This document shows, one piece after another, positions 15,054 to 18,116 of a stretch of DNA of 18,116 bases. Source of the stretch: DASUPK01 sp046732465 (GTDB taxonomy: Bacteria > Actinomycetota > Thermoleophilia > Solirubrobacterales > 70-9). The stretch spans positions 1 through 18,116 of the forward strand of contig JBKPND010000007.1 of NCBI GenBank assembly GCA_046732465.1, in the 5' to 3' direction. Numbering within the stretch: the stretch's first letter is position 1; every line of letters begins with the position of its first letter. The notes beneath the pieces were generated by a model. The model had not been told where the DNA came from. It was given only the letters and a program-made list of their open reading frames with translations, and did not search any database. The translations under genes were made by a program, and so were the position numbers.

Positions 15054-15141
15054 GACGAGCACCGCGGTCGGGGCGAGACGAACACCGACGATGAAGAGGG
15101 GCGGCGCCGGGCGGGGTCGCGGACGAACACCGGCAATGAAG
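15054..15141 (+). repeat. Imperfect direct repeats in the arsR-operon to nrdR intergenic region
   Basis: Two 20-bp copies of GACGAACACCGrCrATGAAG, at 15077-15096 and 15122-15141, match at 18 of 20 positions and lie 45 bp apart. A third partial copy GACGAGCACCG lies at 15054-15064. Each full copy is followed by a purine run and GGGCGG. They start directly after the stop of the second SRPBCC gene. Confidence 0.6.
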
Positions 15142-15158
15142 GAGGGCGGGTCCGGCCG

Positions 15159-15255
15159 TTCTGCGTCGAATTGGGTCCGGGCGTCGGACCTCGCGGGACG
15201 CAGAATGACTCTGCGTCCCGTTGTCCCCGCTATGCGGGGGAAACTCGACGCAGAA
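15159..15255. repeat. 97-bp REPIN-like double palindrome
   Basis: The element is bounded by perfect 11-bp terminal inverted repeats (TTCTGCGTCGA at 15159-15169 and TCGACGCAGAA at 15245-15255). It consists of two units in opposite orientation. Each unit has outer arms of the CTGCGTC/GACGCAG type and an internal hairpin: GGTCCG/CGGACC (15174-15179 with 15185-15190) in the first, CCCCGC/GCGGGG (15225-15230 with 15234-15239) in the second. At the junction CGGGACGCAGA (15194-15204) and TCTGCGTCCCG (15210-15220) form an 11-bp perfect stem with a 5-nt loop. The layout is that of a dispersed extragenic palindrome pair; it may also act as a terminator of the upstream operon. Confidence 0.75.
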
Positions 15256-15275
15256 TGCAGGGCGGGCCGAAGACG

Positions 15276-15291
15276 ACACTATATCTAGTGG
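15276..15291. promoter_or_regulatory. NrdR box upstream of nrdR-nrdJ
   Basis: ACACTATATCTAGTGG matches the known NrdR box consensus (acaCwAtATaTwGtgt) at nearly every position. It lies about 40 bp upstream of the nrdR -10 box. Known NrdR targets carry two boxes; weaker second candidates are at 15298-15313 (22 bp on) and 15318-15333 (42 bp on, roughly four helical turns, overlapping the -10 region). It predicts autoregulation of the nrdR-nrdJ operon in response to the ATP/dATP balance. Confidence 0.8.
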
Positions 15292-15331
15292 TTCTCTTCA
15301 TTATCGATGTTAGTCGAGCACTAGTCTTCGC

Positions 15332-15337
15332 TAGACT
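15332..15337 (+). promoter_or_regulatory. -10 box of nrdR, leaderless
   Basis: TAGACT ends exactly 7 nt before the GTG at 15345. A weak -35 candidate TTAGTC lies at 15310-15315 with a 16-bp spacer. No ribosome site is present, so a leaderless mRNA is predicted. Confidence 0.6.
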
Positions 15338-15344
15338 CTGACGA

Positions 15345-15755
15345 GTGACTTGCCCCCGCTGCGACTCCGCCACCAAGACCCTCGAGACGCGTCGCGTCCC
15401 CGACGGCGCCGTCCGCCGGCGTCGCGAGTGCACCGAGTGCGGCCACCGCTTCACCACCTACGAGCGGGCGGTCCCGGAGACCCTCGAGGTGATCAAGCGC
15501 GACGGCACCCGCCAGCCCTTCGACCGCACCAAGCTGCTCGGGAGTCTCAATCGGGCCAGCCACAAACGCGACGTCGATCCCCGCCGCCTCTCCCTCATCG
15601 TTGATGGTGTTGAAGGCGAGCTGCGCGACGCCGGCGGGGAGCTGAGCGCCAAGCGAATTGCCGACATCTGCCTCGAAGGCCTGAAGAAGCTCGACCGCGG
15701 CGCCTACCTGCAGTTTGCGGGAACTCTCCCGGATGCCGCTCGGAGCGGATCTTGA
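15345..15755 (+). CDS. nrdR: Transcriptional repressor NrdR
   Basis: Zinc-ribbon and ATP-cone repressor of ribonucleotide reductase genes; it binds NrdR boxes when loaded with ATP plus dATP. Residues: C3, C6, C29 and C32 form the zinc site, RRRREC precedes the second pair, and GHRFTTYER is the family hallmark. The ATP-cone spans about 46-125 (VIKRDGTRQPFDRTKLLGSL). It is 136 residues long, slightly short: after the conserved LKKLDRGAYLQFA the usual VYRxFxD ending is missing and replaced by GTLPDAARSGS. GTG start, leaderless-type promoter, NrdR box upstream. nrdJ follows after 100 bp in the same direction, the same pairing known from Streptomyces nrdRJ. Confidence 0.95.
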   Translation: MTCPRCDSATKTLETRRVPDGAVRRRRECTECGHRFTTYERAVPETLEVIKRDGTRQPFDRTKLLGSLNRASHKRDVDPRRLSLIVDGVEGELRDAGGELSAKRIADICLEGLKKLDRGAYLQFAGTLPDAARSGS

Positions 15756-15780
15756 AAATCCCCGCAAATAACGAATTAGC
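15752..15780 (+). promoter_or_regulatory. Possible secondary promoter for nrdJ
   Basis: TTGAAA at 15752-15757, overlapping the nrdR stop codon, is followed after 17 bp by ATTAGC. It matches the -35 consensus well but the -10 poorly. It could start a separate nrdJ transcript with a leader of about 70 nt, which would fit the presence of a strong Shine-Dalgarno there. I see no NrdR box or B12 riboswitch motif in this 100-bp gap. Confidence 0.25.
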
Positions 15781-15855
15781 GCGGCCCCGGTTCCGTCCGA
15801 AGCGCCGAGGATGCTGCGGAGCTCACCCCAAAAACGGAGCGAGAGGAGACATCTG

Positions 15856-18116
15856 ATGGCTAGGGCCACTTCCAAGGCAGGGACGACAACCGAGAAGGGC
15901 CTGGTCATCGAACGCCGGTTCTCGACGGCCGGGGTGCATCCCTACGACGAGCTCGAGTGGGAGACGCGGGACGCGATCATCGGCGATCCCGAGAAGCCGG
16001 CGTTCAAGCAGGAGAACGTCGAGTTCCCGAAGACCTGGTCCCAGAACGCGACGAACATCGTCGCCCAGAAGTACTTCCGCGGACAGCTCGGCTCCCCCGA
16101 GCGAGAGACTTCAGTCAGGCAGATGGTCAGCCGCGTCGCCGACCGGATCACCGAGGTCGGCCGCGAGTCCGGCTACTTCGCGAGCGATGAGGATGCCGAC
16201 GCCTTCGACGCCGAGCTGACCTCGATCCTGGTGAACCAGAAGGCAGCCTTCAACTCGCCGGTCTGGTTCAACGTGGGCTGGAAGGACCCGGGCCAGGAGC
16301 AGGCCTCGGCCTGCTTCATCCTCTCCGTCGAGGACGACATGGACTCGATCCTCTCCTGGAACACCAAGGAGGGGGTCATCTTCAAGGGCGGGTCGGGCTC
16401 CGGCATCAACCTCTCGAAGATCCGCGGGTCGATGGAGCCGCTCTCCAAGGGCGGGATCGCCTCGGGCCCGGTCAGCTTCATGCGCGGCGCCGACTCCTGG
16501 GCCGGTGCGATCAAGTCCGGCGGCGGCACCCGTCGCGCGGCCAAGATGGTCGTGCTCGACGTCGACCACCCGGACATCGAGAAGTTCATCTGGTGCAAGG
16601 CCGCTGAGGAGGAGAAGGCGGCGGCGCTCAAGGCAGCCGACTTCGACATGCGCCTCGATTCGGACGCCTTCGCCTCGGTCCAGTTCCAGAACGCGAACAA
16701 CTCGGTCCGCGTAACGGACGAGTTCATGGAGGCGGTCGCCAACGACGACGACTGGGACCTGGTCGGCCGCGTCGACGGCGAGCCTGTCAAGACGGTGAAG
16801 GCGCGCGAGCTGATGGATCAGATCGCCGACGCCGCCTGGCAGTGCGCCGATCCCGGCATGCAGTACGACACGACGATCAACCGGTGGCACACGGACCCGA
16901 ACACCGGTCCGATCACCGCGTCGAACCCGTGCTCGGAGTACATGTCGATCGACGACTCCGCCTGCAACCTCGCGTCTCTCAACCTCATGAAGTTCCGCAA
17001 CGAGGACGGGAGCTTCAACGTCGACGACTTCACCCACGCGGTGGACATCGTCTTCCTAGCGCAGGAGATCCTGGTCGGCTTCTCCAGCTACCCGACCGAG
17101 CAGATCACTCAGAACGCGCGAGCCTTCCGGCAGCTCGGCCTCGGCTACGCGAACCTCGGCGCCCTGTTGATGGCGGAGGGCACGCCCTACGACTCGGACG
17201 AGGGCCGTGCCCTCGCCGGATCGATCACCGCGCTGATGACGGGACGCGGCTACAAGATGTCGGCGGAGATCGCCGGCAGCATGGGCCCGTACGACGGCTA
17301 CGAGGTGAACCGCGAGCCGCACAACCAGGTGATGCGGATGCACCAGTCCGCCGCCTACGAGATCGACGACGAGCTCGTCGAGGAGCCGCTGCTCCACGCC
17401 GCCCGCGAGTCATGGGACGAGGCGGTGGCGCTCGGCGAGCAGCACGGCTACCGGAATGCCCAGGCGACCGTGCTCGCACCCACCGGGACGATCAGCTTCC
17501 TGATGGACTGCGACACGACCGGCATCGAGCCGGACTTCTCGCTGGTCAAGTTCAAGGAGCTGGTCGGCGGCGGGCAGATGAAGATCGTCAACCGCTCGGT
17601 CAACCTGGCGCTCGAGACGCTCGGCTACTCGACCTCGGAGATCGAGCAGATCGACGCCTACATCAACGAGCACAACACGATCATCGGGGCTCCCGGCCTG
17701 AAGGACGAGCACCTCGAGGTCTTCGACGTGGCGGTCGGCGAGCGCTCCATCTCGCACACCGGCCACATCGACATGATGGCGGCCGCACAGCCGTTCCTCT
17801 CGGGCGCGATCTCGAAGACGGTCAACCTGCCGGAGTCGGCGTCAAGGGCCGACATCGCCGAGGCCTACACGGACGGCTGGAAGAAGGGGCTCAAGGCCCT
17901 CGCGATCTACCGCGACGGCTCCAAGACGGCCCAGGCCCTTTCGACCAAGGCCTCGGAGAAGAAGTCCGAGCCGGCCGAGGCGGCCAACCTCGAGGGGGCA
18001 CCGCCCGAGCCGCAGCGCACCCGGATGCCGCAGGAGCGGGAGTCGATCACCCACAAGTTCCGGATCGGGATGCAGGAGGGCTACATCACCGCCGGCAAGT
18101 ACCCGGACGGGTCGGT
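15856..18116 (+). CDS. nrdJ: Class II (B12-dependent) ribonucleotide reductase, 3' end missing
   Basis: Adenosylcobalamin-dependent reductase that turns ribonucleotides into deoxyribonucleotides without oxygen or an iron tyrosyl radical. I read about 753 residues before the window ends; the family is usually around 900-1000. Visible features are FNSPVWFNVG, the first active-site cysteine C153 in SACFILSV, FKGGSGSGINLSKIRG, the catalytic NPCSEY (N357, C359, E361), DDSACNLASLNL, and APTGTISFLMDCDTTGIEPDFSLV in the barrel core. A Glu/Ala-rich linker begins near 695 and is followed by RESITHKFRIGMQEGYI, the start of the C-terminal module. ATG chosen because AGGAG at 15844-15848 lies 7 nt upstream. 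It is downstream of nrdR and likely under its control. The C-terminal redox cysteines are beyond the edge. Confidence 0.96.
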   Translation, partial: MARATSKAGTTTEKGLVIERRFSTAGVHPYDELEWETRDAIIGDPEKPAFKQENVEFPKTWSQNATNIVAQKYFRGQLGSPERETSVRQMVSRVADRITEVGRESGYFASDEDADAFDAELTSILVNQKAAFNSPVWFNVGWKDPGQEQASACFILSVEDDMDSILSWNTKEGVIFKGGSGSGINLSKIRGSMEPLSKGGIASGPVSFMRGADSWAGAIKSGGGTRRAAKMVVLDVDHPDIEKFIWCKAAEEEKAAALKAADFDMRLDSDAFASVQFQNANNSVRVTDEFMEAVANDDDWDLVGRVDGEPVKTVKARELMDQIADAAWQCADPGMQYDTTINRWHTDPNTGPITASNPCSEYMSIDDSACNLASLNLMKFRNEDGSFNVDDFTHAVDIVFLAQEILVGFSSYPTEQITQNARAFRQLGLGYANLGALLMAEGTPYDSDEGRALAGSITALMTGRGYKMSAEIAGSMGPYDGYEVNREPHNQVMRMHQSAAYEIDDELVEEPLLHAARESWDEAVALGEQHGYRNAQATVLAPTGTISFLMDCDTTGIEPDFSLVKFKELVGGGQMKIVNRSVNLALETLGYSTSEIEQIDAYINEHNTIIGAPGLKDEHLEVFDVAVGERSISHTGHIDMMAAAQPFLSGAISKTVNLPESASRADIAEAYTDGWKKGLKALAIYRDGSKTAQALSTKASEKKSEPAEAANLEGAPPEPQRTRMPQERESITHKFRIGMQEGYITAGKYPDGS

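Noticed and set aside
15054..15255. CRISPR array suggested by regular repeats
   Set aside because: Only two to three imperfect 20-bp copies, no uniform spacers, no cas genes; the palindromes have a different layout.
14697..15341. Open frame continuing through the repeat region before nrdR
   Set aside because: Begins out of frame inside the second SRPBCC gene, is Arg/Ser-rich and passes through the palindromes and NrdR box; no ribosome site or domain.
15756..15875. Possible cobalamin riboswitch before the B12-dependent reductase gene
   Set aside because: The gap is only 100 bp, too short for the aptamer. A GCCACT resembling the B12 box occurs only inside the nrdJ coding start, without the other conserved parts.
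16111..17037. 308-residue open frame on the minus strand
   Set aside because: Antisense to nrdJ, which is unambiguous.

Overview
The window is GC-rich DNA with almost no spacing between genes and holds 17 protein-coding genes, two of them cut by the window edges. It looks like a chromosomal segment from a deep-branching actinobacterium. Thermoleophilia or Solirubrobacterales would be my guess, from the topA-tmk-holB gene order, the nrdR-nrdJ pair and the codon bias, but no rRNA or other phylogenetic marker is present, so this is inference. I see no tRNA, rRNA, CRISPR array, insertion sequence or prophage gene.

Positions 1-4000, minus strand: a compact run tmk -> holB -> sensor histidine kinase -> OmpR-type response regulator (cut by the left edge). 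The junctions are a 4-bp overlap, 24 bp and a 4-bp overlap, so a two-component system is probably co-transcribed with two DNA-replication genes. Positions 4000-6711: a small, very acidic protein gene on the plus strand with a strong ribosome binding site and a good intrinsic terminator, converging on topA (minus). The TopA is of the archaeal type, not the usual actinobacterial type, although it sits where actinobacteria keep topA.

Positions 6816-8529, plus strand: a GalE-like sugar-nucleotide epimerase and a precorrin-2 dehydrogenase (siroheme branch) carrying an unusual four-cysteine N-terminus. Positions 8535-12587, minus strand: an ABC-2 transporter pair, a hemolysin III family membrane protein and a 14-TM-type drug efflux MFS protein. 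The MFS gene is divergent from a MmyB-type helix-turn-helix regulator (ending 13595), with an inverted repeat between them. Positions 13639-15052, plus strand: an ArsR-type repressor and two tandem SRPBCC/AHSA1 proteins joined by ATGA overlaps, behind a near-perfect palindrome covering the promoter. Positions 15053-15344: an intergenic region with direct repeats, a 97-bp REPIN-like double palindrome and a NrdR box. Then nrdR and nrdJ (B12-dependent ribonucleotide reductase, cut by the right edge).

The most general signal is regulatory: at five genes a TANNNT -10 hexamer lies exactly 6-7 nt upstream of the start codon with no ribosome binding site, which predicts leaderless mRNAs. Only the small acidic gene and nrdJ have strong Shine-Dalgarno sites. 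I found no clearly new multi-gene system; the best leads are the archaeal-type TopA, the palindromic repeat, the cysteine extension on the siroheme enzyme and the small acidic protein.
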